Shown piece by piece: positions 44,963 to 56,173 of a stretch of 64,000 nt of DNA; position 1 is the stretch's first letter, and every line of letters begins with the position of its first letter. The stretch lies in the NCBI GenBank assembly GCA_029582165.1, contig CM055871.1, positions 1,681,501-1,745,500 on the forward strand. Direction: 5' to 3'. Source of the DNA: Portulaca oleracea (taxonomy: Eukaryota; Streptophyta; Magnoliopsida; Caryophyllales; Portulacaceae). The position numbers were made by a program, and so were the translations under genes. The notes under the pieces are model-generated. The model saw only the letters and a list, made by a program, of their open reading frames with translations, was not told where the DNA came from and ran no database searches.

Positions 44963-45151
44963 ATGGCCACTACCTCCACCATAGTCTTTGGATCTCTCCT
45001 CCTCCTTCGCCCCTCCGCCACCTCCGACCACCGCTACAACAATCTCTTCCTCCGCCGCACTTCTCCCCAACCTCCCCTTAAACCTAACCCTAAACCCTCT
45101 TTCAAACCCCTAATCAAATCCTCCCTAAACCCTTCTCCAATCCCCAATTTC
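44963..45151 (+). pseudogene. Captured plastid-transit-like protein N-terminus
   Basis: The plus frame MATTSTIVFGSLLLLRPSA..SDHRYNNLFLRRTS..PNPKPSFKPLIKSSLNPS has the Ser/Thr/Pro/Arg-rich, acid-poor composition of a chloroplast transit peptide. It reads until about 45151, where PDX2 sequence begins on the other strand. I do not recognise the parent gene. It is a fragment, with no mature protein attached. Confidence 0.5.
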
Positions 45152-45503
45152 ACCATCTTGACAAAATAGGAATGTCATCTACTATCAGCCGTCAATTCGG
45201 GGTGGAAAGCAGTGCCCAACAGATTCCCCGGCTTCATAGCGACAATCACTTTGACGACACCCAAATCCGAATTCTTGAGTTTCTCGGAAGGAGCGGAACC
45301 TCAGCCAGAACTTCAACCTAGGGGCCGACTTCAAGGATGGCAGGCGCCCGGATGAAAACACCTCGGAAACTGGAAGGCCCGCCTTCTTTCTCTGCCAATT
45401 GAGGGACATCGATGTTGGCTTCGAAGCTCTGAATCTGTGAGCCGAAGAAGTTGCGGTGGACGGTGCAGTCGAGGCCACCGACGAGCTCCTGTCCGCCTTT
45501 TTT
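45152..45503 (-). pseudogene. PDX2: Captured PDX2 (pyridoxal 5'-phosphate synthase glutaminase) fragment
   Basis: Minus translation gives [56 protein letters not shown], a stop, VEVLA, then in another frame VVKVIVAMKPGNLLGTAFHP, ELTADSR, a stop and HSYFVKM. Plant PDX2 (SNO-type glutaminase) supplies ammonia to PDX1 for vitamin B6 synthesis; this is its C-terminal half. The HPEL motif carrying the catalytic His and Glu is present, but the N-terminal part with the catalytic Cys is absent. At least two nonsense codons (one at a conserved Trp) and a frame change, plus a deletion of about 20 residues before VVKV, break it. I see no introns in the fragment. Identity is from memory of the family. 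Confidence 0.85.
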
Positions 45504-46020
45504 CCTCCCTCTCATCTCCTTCCATTATCCACTTCACCCATAGCCATGGCCATGGCCATGTTTCTTCCTCTCCTCTCTCATTTTCTCTCTCTAATTCATC
45601 CTCCTTCCCTTTTTGGTACTGGGTGTGCTGATTTTGTTACCCAGAAAGGGTTGATTCTTCAAACAACTATGAACACAGTAGTCATTGTTGTTTGTGTTGT
45701 TGTTTGAATTGTTGATTCCGGAAAATCCAGCAATTGAAGCGACTGATTATGAGATGAATTTTTGTGGGTTTTTTTGTTTTTTTTTTAAAATTGGGGATTT
45801 GAAGGAGGTATTGATTGATTTTGATTATTTGGGTTTGTGGGGTTTAGTGAGAGGAGAAGGATGAAATGAATGAAGGTGGAGGAAGAATAAGAGGGGAGAA
45901 TGAAATTGAGCAGAGAGAGACAGAGGAGAGAGAAAGAGGGAGAGAGGCTTAGGAGAGAGAATGTGAGATTGTTAATGATGATGAAAAGAATAAGAAGGAG
46001 GAGGAGGAGGAGGAGTCAAC
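45504..46020 (+). other. Third captured piece and filler of the Pack-MULE
   Basis: After a short GC-rich frame (MAMAMFLPLLSHFLSLIHPPS.., about 45545-45700) the sequence turns into GA-rich leader-like DNA. I cannot identify a parent gene. It may be a further captured promoter or leader. Confidence 0.4.
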
Positions 46021-46266
46021 CTGGATGACATGGCAAGGTCAACATATCATGGAACATGCCTCCGCCGCTAGCTCAGATCGCCACCGAGTTAAGTTCAACT
46101 TAACTTGGTGGCGTACTGTTCGAAGCCACATGAGGTTAAAGTTCGTATTATTTATCACCAAATTAAAAGTTCATATTATTTATTCTTATATGTCCAAAGG
46201 TTCGTATTATTAGAATCCAATTTCCCCTCTTTAAATAACCATCCATTTTGAATAGACAAAAAATTA

Positions 46267-46522
46267 CTTTCTCCTTCCCATATTATTTGTCATTTTAGAT
46301 ATAATTTACAAAACCAAGAAAATTTTTATTTTACATTAATTTGCACTCTTGAAGATGAGAAAAATGTGGATAAAAACGAAAATGATGAATGAAAAAAAAA
46401 AGAAAAAACTTTTACTTAATAAGATTAATTTGATAAATTAGCAATTAATATATTATTGAAATCATAAAATGATAAATATTATAGAAAAACATTAGTTAAA
46501 GTCACAGAAAATATAGAAAAAG
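46267..46522. mobile_element. Degraded Stowaway MITE
   Basis: Starts CTTTCTCCTTCCCATATTAT after TA. The body matches the Stowaway at 12662 (AATTTGATAAATTAGCAATTAAT, AAAGTCACAGAAAATAT). The right end is lost at the next element. Confidence 0.7.
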
Positions 46523-46795
46523 ATTTTTGGACGCTAATATACTGAATTTTTAAGGTATTGAACAATAATGTACATTGAACTTTCACATTGGACAATATTA
46601 TACACTGTATTGTAGGGGGTGTTGGACAAAAGTGCACTCGAAAAGATTCTTACCGTGGCTGACTTGGTGGTGATCCTACGTGGCAGGCGGAGCAACTAGG
46701 ATCCCTACCAAGTCAGCCACCGTTAGAATCTTTCCGAATACATTTTTGTCTAACACCCCCTAAAGTACATTGTGTTATTATACAATACCCAAAAG
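46523..46795. mobile_element. Foldback MITE
   Basis: GGGGGTGTTGGACAAAAGTG and its inverse around TTTTGTCTAACACCCCC, plus CCGTGGCTGACTTGGTGG / CCAAGTCAGCCACCG, form a perfect-looking stem around a centre at 46665-46705. Outer ends are less clear. Confidence 0.72.
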
Positions 46796-46802
46796 TTTAG
46801 TA

Positions 46803-47062
46803 CTCCCTCCGTCCCTTTATGATTGTCAAAATAACTAACTTCACACGTCCAATGCTCTTTGGAAATATAGCAAAAAATTTGTTTAAAGACAAATATACCC
46901 TTCCACTAATTTTGATGCAAAGAGAGGAATAAAGAAGAATTTTTAAAGATAAATAAAAATCAAATTCATTAATTATGGGTAATTTGGGTATTTTAATTAT
47001 TGAAATTGTAAAATTAACAAATAAAAAGAGACAAGGTAGTTAGAAAAATTGACAGGAGGGAG
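46803..47062. mobile_element. Stowaway MITE, 260 bp
   Basis: CTCCCTCCGTCCC at the left and GACAGGAGGGAG at the right, with TA on both sides. Non-coding. Confidence 0.88.
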
Positions 47063-47339
47063 TATATTATTAGCATAAAAAATTCTATAGAAAATGAGTA
47101 ATTGAAGAAATTAGGGATGAAGTGTGGGCCCCCTCTCCAGCGGATGGTAGCACATCAACAAAAACTTGTAAAATCTATCAAGCAAATCATTCCCAGAAAA
47201 ATTAAAAATTGAAAAAAAAAATACAGAATGGGAAACGAATCTGAAATTGCAATTTTTTTGAACACGCATAGAACCCCAACTCCTTTTTCTGCTGATAACT
47301 CCCCTACTTCCCCCGTCAACCCAGAATTCTGCAGCTGAC

Positions 47340-48595
47340 CGCCATATTTGTGCGAGAGAGAGAGAGAGAGAGAGAGAGAACGAGAGAAGCAAGGTTGTTC
47401 AACATCACAAGGAAAGTAAGTCCTACAGTAACAACAACCCACCACCCTCTTTGTTTATTCAAATCATTCTATCAATTCATGCATTAGAATTCTGCCTTGT
47501 TTGTTTTGCTTCCGGATCTGAACCTGGTATATTCGCCATATATTTCTTGCTTTTGGGTAACTGGATTTCTGTCCCTTCAATTTTTCATCACCTTTTTTTT
47601 CTGGGGACTTGCTTGTGTTGTTCTTCTTCTTGTTGTTTCGTTTTTTTTTTTTTTTTTTCATCCAATGCTGTAGAATGGAATTGTATGTACTGATGTTGGC
47701 CTGGTGAAGATGATGTCTTGACGTATCATCAGGGATAATTCTCATGTGGATTTTGTGGGCTAATTTAATTGAATTGTATGAGGGTGCTTTTTTGTCTTTG
47801 CAGGATGAAATTTCAAAGGCCTTTTATATCTGTTGCTGTCAATCATTTCTGTCAACTATGTTTCTCTGTTCTTTTGGTTTTTTTTTTTTTTTTTTTTTTT
47901 TTGGTCTCTGCAAGACATAGTTTTCAAAGTATGTTTGTTGTCTGTATCAATTATTTTTGCCTTCTTAACAGACCTTTGATTCCATTTTTTTGGGAGCAGG
48001 GTTCTTAAATTTTGGAGTTTCTTTTGTTTTAAAAATGTTTTGGAACTTCTTATCTACAAATGTTCCCAAATCCCTGCCCAGGGGAGGTGTAGAGGGGTTT
48101 GATAATTTGATGTAGCAGTCTTACCCCTAAATTGCAAAATTTAGTGAGGCTAGTTCCAATTGACCCAAGAATCCAAGATTTAAAAATTGTTGGCTACCTT
48201 CTACTTCATGGGAAAGAAGCGTATGAGGTTCAGTGAGGCATTTTACTTTAGTCCGTTGCAATTTAAGTTGAAAGAAAAATCAGTCTTAGTTGGAATTTCT
48301 TATCTAACTATCCAATATGTGGCGAATGTGTTTTCAAATTTTGCTGAGTTATAATGTGAATGCTATGGACATTGTTTGAATTGGCTTTGTCTTATGTGAT
48401 ATGCATGATATCTCTATTCTATATATTTGTTAGATTCTTGAATTGATTAGTAGAAATATGCATGGAATGCTCGATACTTATTGAGGTTTCATTTGGACCT
48501 AGGTTCCTTGTGGATTTTGTACATGCATTTTAGGTATGAATTTGGAAGTTGATTTTGATTTTGATTGGTTCCAGGTGTAGAATTATCTACATAAA
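47340..48595 (+). promoter_or_regulatory. 5' UTR exons and leader intron of the OTU gene
   Basis: A GA-rich stretch (47354-47380) and leader sequence end at a good donor, GGAAA|GTAAGT (47415/47416). An acceptor at 48574 (TTCCAG) or 48580 (GTGTAG) precedes the ATG by 15-21 bp. This gives a leader intron of about 1.16 kb with T-runs at 47642-47658 and 47877-47902. Inference from splice signals only. Confidence 0.5.
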
Positions 48596-51500
48596 ATGGA
48601 GGGTGTTGTTGAGAGGCGTGTCATCCCATCCGACAACAGCTGCCTATTCAATGCTGTTGGGTAAATTTTGTACCATAAATGCTCGAGATTTTTCCTGTTA
48701 TGCCATATTTTGATTTTAGATCGTGACACTTTCAAGTGTTTATGTTCTTTCATTGACAGATATGTTATGGAGCATGACAAACATAAAGCTCCTGAACTAC
48801 GACAGGTTTAACTCTTAAGCTATGTAGTGAGTTGCATATGATTCATTGTCATGACTGGTCAATATGAAATAGGCAATGAGAGATGATTTCTACTACCGCG
48901 ATTTGACCCAAGTCTTGTGTCTGGTGCTTAGTTTTAAAAAGCGCGCGCCTCTGCACTATAACGCACAAAGTGCGCACCTTGTCACCTCCACACCTTTTAC
49001 GCCTTATGGTGCGCCTTATGGCGCTTTTATTGTTCCGCTCATAAGAAAATATGACATGTTTAGTGCATTTTTGACAAACCCCTTCTAGGCTGTGAGGAAA
49101 CCCTAGACCGCGCGACGCCCTCCCCTTCCTCTCCTGTCACACGACTTTGCTCGTTTTGTTTCTTAGAAGAATATTTCAGTGTTACATCTTATGTTAAAGA
49201 TGATTGGCTTGATTTTATTAATTTTACTTGTGTCTAATCCATTATTTGATACCCTTTTTAAACTTATTGTGTGAAAATAAAGCTTGGACAAAACTGCGCT
49301 TTGGCGCGTCTCGCATGTGTGAAGTGCACGCCTTCTCTTGGCGCTACGTGCTTCGCGCCTCGGGAATCTGGGCCTTTTTTGTGCCTTGCGCTTTTTTAAT
49401 CTAAGGTATGGTGTATCATTTTCAACACGGGTTGGAGATAATGCAACTTCTAGAAGACTAGAAGCCATAATTTGGGAGAGTGCTTGCTATATCAGTCTTG
49501 TGATTACATGTAATATTTTTAACATTATTTCTTAGTTTAAAAAACAACTTCGGAGAGTGCTTGCTATTTCGTTCATGTGATTACTTCTAACATTTGTAAC
49601 AATCTTTCTTAGTTTAAAAAAGCACGCTCCAGGCACAAAAAAGGCCAGAAAGGCGCATAGTGCACCACCTGGCGCTCCTGACCATGGAGATGCGCAGCTA
49701 CGCTGTGTTTCTGTGGCTTTTTTCCCAATATTTGTGGTTCAAGTTGATTTTGTCTGATATTTTGGGTTTGAATAATAACCCGTGCCTATGTTTCAGTGCC
49801 TGCGCCCGGGCCAAGGGATTTTGCGCTTTGTGTTCTTTAATCAAATTATTCTTTTGACCTTCTTTATGCTACCAACCCATTTATATGTTGAATCAATGCA
49901 CTGTCTTAAGCATGTTCTACGAAGTTGAAAATTCGTTAAATTCTCTTCTTGAAACTCATGTTTTATGCTTCGTGGATTACCATGTTAAAACACATCTACT
50001 TGTATAAGTCATCTATGAGAATCCTGCACTCATAAATGTGGGTGTTAGAAAGGATTTGCATACCTTAAGGCGCAGAATTCAATTGTGATTTGGGTCAAGG
50101 GAAAGCTTGTTTCATCATGTAAAACGGAAGAGGGAATGGAAAATATTGTGAATGTTATCTAGCCTGTAGGTCCTTGATTGATTGTTCCTTGTTGTATTAG
50201 ATACATCTTCTGAATTGATATCCTTTAGCTTATTTATATAGCACTTCCTCATCTTTGCTTGGAAACTTATTAAGTGTTCCTTCATTTGAAAGGTTATAGC
50301 TGCGACCGTGTCTGGTGATCCTGAGAAGTACAATGAAGCTTTTCTCGGGAAGACAAACAAAGAATATAGCTCATGGATTCTTGATCCTGAGAAATGGGGA
50401 GGTGCGTGTCAACCACTCTCTTATGTTGAGGAAAAGATCTATGATTATTGTGAAAATTTGGAACGGTTGTGTTTGAATTTGATCAATCAACCTTGATAAT
50501 CTTTTTCTTTGGTGAAAAGTGAATGCTACATTACTTCTTCTAAGGAAATGACCATCTGTATTTAGCAGTTTTCATAACAGATTATAATAGATGTCTAGCT
50601 GAATTTTTATGTATGCTGCAACTTTAGTTATAGATGGGGTCAAAGGAGTCATTTTAGATTTACTGCAAAGAATTTAGTTGTGCTGATGGTCACTTGGAGA
50701 TGCCATCAAGATTTGTGTAGAGGTAACCAACCAATCCTTATCTAAACACAGGCTGTAGCCTTCATGAAGTCCGGTGCAATACTGTAGTAATCTGAATCGC
50801 TGTCAAAGCATCTCCTCACAGCATTAATTTTGTATCTTGATGAAAGATATCCAAAATATTCAGAAACTACAATCATTAGAGACAGTCTGTTGATAATTAT
50901 GCTTGGGTGCATTTTAGGCCAACCAAAGTCTGAATTGTCATGAGCATTTAGATAGACCATCGGTTTTGGCTAGAGCGCTTTCAAAAGCAAAAACCATTAA
51001 TTTCATACCTTATGTTTACATATGCCCTTTTATTCTTGTAGGATTTCTTCTTGCCTCAAACTTATCCATATCTTTTCTATCAGTATTTCGATAATCACTT
51101 ATCTCATATCCCTATTTCGAGCACTGATTTATTCTATTAGATTCTTTCTTCAAAAAGCAAAGTCTGGATTCCTTTCTTTATAAAAAAATTGGATTCCATT
51201 CTGAAGAATATATATTTTGCATATTCTTAATTCTTGTAGATGTCCCCTCCTAACAGTCAAAGATTAATTCGGGGTAATGTCACCTAGCAGCTACGTTACC
51301 CGGACTCATCAATTTGGGCTTCCATACCACAATGTCTACACGACCCGATATGGATCCGGATACGTGTCAGACCTTGGTGGAATTGCCGGACACGGTCAAG
51401 AACAAACCCTAGTCTGCAGATTTTTCATCCACAAACTCTAGATCTAACCATTGGACAGCCAATTGATGGGTATTCAAGGTGGACGTTGGGGGCTTTTGAC

Positions 51501-54500
51501 CAGACGGTGCGTTTCCACTGGTGGGTTTTCTCCGGCTAATAGTTGCCGGTTTCTGGTTGTCGACGGTTTAGTTTTTCTTGTTCCATTGAGAAGAAGACAT
51601 ATTTCTATGGATGAAGATTAAACATGGGAATAGCTGAAATAATGGAACACGTAGGACTGTAGGCAATTTGATTTGATTCCATGGACTAATCTCATGTTTG
51701 GGAATTAAGGTGAGAGAGGCTGGGTAAAATAATGGAAGCTGTGAAAGTGAATGGAACAGTACACCGAGAGTCTGAAATAGGATTAGGGTTCCTTTTCGAA
51801 TTGCATTTATTGCTTTTGGTAAATGGGTCAGGGCTTGTTTTATAATAATAAAAAAAAAATACAGGCAATAATTTGGATTCCTTTTATTCAGTAAATAGTA
51901 CTAACTGTAAAAAAAGTAAAGAGAATTTAAATGTGCTATGCTACTTATTTTCTCTATATGTATTGTATATTTTCTATTAACATTTCATGTTGTATCTGAT
52001 TTTGGGCGGTGTCCCCCTTACCATGTCCAAATTTTGGACAATGTCCCCGTGTCCGTAATTTTTGGGACTGCCATGTCGGACCCTTGGATCCGTACCTGTG
52101 TCGGACACGCATGTCCCGTGTCCAGGTAACATAGCCTAGCAGTCAAGCTTGCAATATCATTTGACATTTTTTAATGCACTACAGGTGTATCAGGGTAATT
52201 TCGTACCTTAACTTCCTGGTTAATACATATGCATGTATTTGCCCTTGTTGGAGCAATGATTTCTCAGAGTCATAAACTATAGTCCAATGCTGCTAATACG
52301 GCTGATTTATCTTCCTTGGAATGCAAATATTTGTGCAGGGTCCTAGGCTCCTAGTAACTCCTGTTCTGAAATCAACCTACTTGTCTTAGCTCCTCCTGGC
52401 TCATTATTTTGAAGGGCTCATTTGTTCTTGCCATGATTAGCTTCTTGTTAGATCAGGTTAAATGTAGTCGAATATGTAACTTTTATTCTTATGAGTGGTC
52501 TAACTTCTGACGAAGAAATGTGTTTGACTTTTAACTCCGTCTGTGGGAGGTAGCTCAAAAGCATATTTGGTGCAACTAGTTCAGTTAGGCCTTGCATTTT
52601 AGTCTGCCGGGTTCAAATTCTGCTTGTGTCTGCTTAGTGCCTCCTTTGGCCTGATTTATGAGGGGAGTACAATTGTACAAATGAATTTGTTTGAGCAACA
52701 TCTGTGACTATTAGATTGCCATTGGATAGTGGTCTGCAAGTACTTAGTGAGAGGCATGTTTCATGGACAATGGAAAAGTATTCTTGCTTATTGGTTCTCC
52801 ACAAAGACGTCTATTCTCAGTATTCTCCACAAGGTTCTCCCGTGGGGACAACAATTAAAGTGACCTTGTGGAATGTTATGGGGCTTAATTGCTTGAGAGG
52901 GATCGTGAACTGAAGTGGGGTTTGGTATGTTTTCCTGACGTTGCTAATTGCTATCCTCCAACTATCAAGGATGAAGGTTGTTCTCCGCTTTGTTAGCATA
53001 TGTTGTTCTCTTCAGTGGTAGTTCTTGCCTTCCATGGGCTGTTTGAGGGACTCATTATTGATATTTGACATCCTCAATTATTGGAGCTTGTTGTCTTTCG
53101 TATTGGCTTGTTTGCTATTTGTTGCAAGTCAAAGTCTTTTTGGCGTCAAAGATCTAAGCAACAATGGGTTATGGATGGCAATCGTAATACCAAATTTTGT
53201 GGCCCAGTAAAAGAGAGTTAAACACCATCCAAAACATTAAAGTGGATGGTGTCAAGTTTCCTTATGCATCCTCTGCTAAGGGGGTTGTCATTCATTTCTA
53301 TGAAAAGCCCTCTGCTAAGGGGTTTGTATAGTTAATTTAAATGTTAATTGCTACTAATTAATCTTCAACACTCATCAACACTGGTCAACATTAATCAGCA
53401 CTGTTGAGCACTGCTCAGCTCTCATCAACATTGTTTAGTACTCATGAGCAATAAGTTACTTATCATAAGTTGAAAAGATCAAGCCTTAAAATGGGTGGGG
53501 GAGAAAAAGAGTAAAAATGTGAGAGGGAAAAAAGGGGGGGGGGGGTTGGCGAGCTTGTGAGAGAAAACAAAAGTAACTGAGTAGTGAAATCTTATATCAA
53601 TATATAAGGTATGTATGATGATATCAGAGGGCATTTTTAACATTATAATCAAAATGGCGTAGGTGAGTGTCATCACAATTACATTACTAGAGGTTATCTT
53701 ATCTACAATGTAATTTTGATTACCATGCTCAAAATGCAACTAAATATTATAATGCAAAAAGCAATGTGATTATGATTACATTATACGGTTGGTTACATCC
53801 AACCAGACAAGCCACAAGTAAGTTCAATTAAAACTACTACAAACACACAAAAGCAAGCAAAGCAACTAAGACAACTATCCTAATTGTCCTGATTTTTATT
53901 TTTTGTTTGAAAACAGAAACTAATTTCAAGAGTTCAACATCCCTATGTATATGGGATTGCTAATAATTATTGGATAATATCTATTTAATTGGTTCTTTGT
54001 ACCGTGTTTCTTTTTTGTGGTCAAGCTGATCAGATGGTTTAAACTTCTTTGTCTCATTGTTGATTATATTTATATATATGGAGTTGCTAACCACCTGATT
54101 ATGAATATCATCAAAATTTCTGTAAAGAGCATAGTGGTTTTGGTTTTCCCAAAAGGGGGACTAATGTTTTGCCATATTTTGCTGTGCTTAATCACATCCA
54201 TTTGAGAAGTTCTGTTTATCCTTGCACTCTGTGAAACCACCAAGCCTTTTTCTCTCAAATGTTCTACTGCTAATTTGTAGGTGCCATTGAGCTTGCAATA
54301 TTATCTGATTATTATGGGCGTGAGATAGCAGCTTATGACATTCAAACCACTCGATGTGATTTGTACGGTCAGGTTAGAGTATTTCTCATGCTCTTTTGAC
54401 AATTTCACCTGATTCCTGTCGCCAAAAAGTCAACTAATTACTCCTTTACCTTCACAGGACCGGAACTACAGTGAACGAGTTATGCTCATTTATGATGGGC

Positions 54501-56173
54501 TACATTATGATGCATTGGCTGTAAGCACTCATCTCCTTGTCACTCTACTATTGTGTGAATTGTAGCAGATTATGAACTACAGTAAAGGGTTTTCTATAAA
54601 TTTGGGGCATAATATAGGGTGTTGAGGTGTTGTAGATTATCATCTATGACTTTTATTAGTGAATTGCCTTGTGAGTTGGTGGAAAGATGTTGTCTAACAC
54701 TGTAATACATTTGTCCATATTTGATTTACAGATGTCTCCGGCTGAAGGAGCTCCAGAAGAGTTTGATCAGACAATATTTGAAGTGCGCGGTGACAGAAGC
54801 ATAGGGCCAGTTGAGGGGCTTGCTGTTAATTTTGTTAGGGAGCAGCACAGGTATTATACTCATCCTTGTTTTGTTAACATAGGCCTTCTTTTTTGGGGTG
54901 GGGGCACAGTTTCTATCATTCTAAAAATGGAAAAAAAAAAGTAGAAACGAAACTCAGAAATGAAAGAAGCTGGAAAAGTAATGTGTACAACTCACCGTTG
55001 AAGAAGCTCCATAGCAAGAAGAATGAACAAGTAGACTAAATTTGAAAGAGTTTCTGTTTAAAAGTCCTATCGAACCATTCACCTTTAGCACTGCACTGCA
55101 CTCTTCAAATTTTGAAATCACTATCCATGCTTTGCTTTGCTTTGTCAACACTTCGAACCAGCTCAATAATGTTTTAACCAAAAGGGCCCAAGGACCATAG
55201 TTATCAAAATCCCGATCCGGATCCGGATCTACGATACTACTGTTTTTGATCCAAAAGCTCTCGATACAATTCTGTGATCCTACACTCCGATCCACGATCC
55301 TATGGGAATTTGTAAATGTTTACGCACATTATCAACTTCAAAATTGTCATAAAAATATAAATTTTGTATTAAAGTTATCCATTGAAATATAATTTAACAT
55401 ATTGCTTCATTTTAGTGGAATATTTATTAAGATTTTGACTATTATAGAACTTATTTTCTATTTGCCCAATGTATTAGAATCTTACGATCCTCGATCCGAT
55501 TCTATGATTCCGATTCTAACTACCCCAAGTGATCCTAACTAGGATCCCGGTTTTAACAACCTTGCCTAGGACACCCCTCAGCACACCAACAAAAAAAAAA
55601 AAAGAAGAAAGAAAAAAGAGAGCATCATAAACTAGAGAAGGCTAGACTGCTATAAAATTTCATTCTCATCAAATGCAATAAATTATCTAAGAGTTTCACC
55701 AGAAGTAGCTTGCGAGAGACCAGGCCTGCTGCTCAGTCTTTTGACTTTTCTTGATATAAATCCTAAACTAAAATTCATCCAGGAAAAGATATGATAGTTT
55801 TTACTTGAATTTCCCTGTATAATGATCAGGGTGCTTTAGTTTCCCGTATAATTGAACTGTAAAGAGGCGATTTTGCATTGGACCGTATGATAGCATTTTG
55901 TTTACATTTAGAACTTGTAATTTTGATTGATGAGGTAACTTGATCATTGTGGACTTCAGACAGAGAAAATTTACGGACACTGCTAACTTCACTTTACGGT
56001 GTGGAGTCTGTCAAATTGGCGTCAAAGGACAGAAGGTATGATCCTTCCCTCTTGAGTTTTGTTTGCATTACAAGCTGACCGGGTTAATAAGCTTTCACTT
56101 CCCCTCGTTCTTGCAGGAGGCAATGGAGCATGCACAAGCGACCGGTCATGTCAACTTCCAAGAATACAGATAA
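48596..56173 (+). CDS. OTU2: OTU-domain deubiquitinase (OTU2/Otu1 type)
   Basis: Coding exons: 48596-48660, 48760-48805, 50293-50401, 54281-54372, 54458-54520, 54732-54850, 55960-56035, 56117-56173. All introns are GT..AG and phases agree, giving 208 aa, the length that I recall for Arabidopsis At1g50670. The enzyme removes ubiquitin; yeast Otu1/human YOD1 work with Cdc48/p97. Catalytic Cys16 lies in PSDNSCLFNAVG, the His in YDGLHYDA (His120), and the conserved EKWGGAIELAILSDYYGREI and YDIQTTRCDLYGQ lie between. The C-terminus has a C2H2 zinc finger (Cys179, Cys182, His195, His201) with QIGVKGQKEAMEHAQATGH. Introns 2, 3 and 6 are filled with transposons. Apparently intact. Confidence 0.93.
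48925..49850. mobile_element. GCGC-rich inverted-repeat element in intron 2 of the OTU gene
   Basis: Repeated GCGCGCGCCT, AAGTGCGCACC, TGGCGCTACGTGC and GCACGCTCCAGGCAC words occur on both strands and form several inverted pairs around TTTAAAAAAGC-type ends. This looks like one or two copies of a GCGCC-type MITE, one inside the other. The open frames in the region are shadows. Confidence 0.6.
51291..52134. mobile_element. hAT-type MITE in intron 3 of the OTU gene, 8-bp target duplication
   Basis: CCTAGCAG flanks both ends (51283-51290 and 52135-52142). The ends CTACGTTACCCGGAC and GTCCAGGTAACATAG are inverted. Further inverted words such as ATATGGATCCGGATACGTG and GGATCCGTACCTGTG extend inward. 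An 8-bp duplication fits the hAT superfamily. Non-coding. Confidence 0.85.
52820..53330 (+). pseudogene. LINE relic in intron 3 of the OTU gene
   Basis: Plus frames give VTLWNVMGLNCLRGIVN, the usual start of a LINE endonuclease. Then comes SFWRQRSKQQWVMDGNRNTKF, which normally sits between endonuclease and reverse transcriptase, and TIQNIKVDGVKF. The endonuclease body is missing and the two parts are joined, so this is a deleted remnant. Confidence 0.65.
55197..55562. mobile_element. MITE in intron 6 of the OTU gene
   Basis: ATAGTTATCAAAATCCCGATCC at the left and GGATCCCGGTTTTAACAAC at the right are inverted. GATCCG/CGGATC words recur inside. Superfamily not assigned. Confidence 0.65.

Larger units (their letters stand above)
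44582..46227. mobile_element. Pack-MULE: Mutator-like element carrying host gene fragments
   Basis: TCTTTAAA flanks both ends (44574-44581 and 46228-46235), an 8-bp target duplication. The ends GGGAAATTGGATT and AATCCAATTTCCCC are inverted, and the inverted repeats extend to about 135 bp, up to GAACAGTACGCCACC (44696; its inverse at about 46113). Inside are a PDX2 fragment, a plastid-transit-like N-terminus and a third GC-rich piece. GC content rises sharply there. There is no transposase. Long inverted repeats plus captured gene pieces define the Pack-MULE class. Confidence 0.82.
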
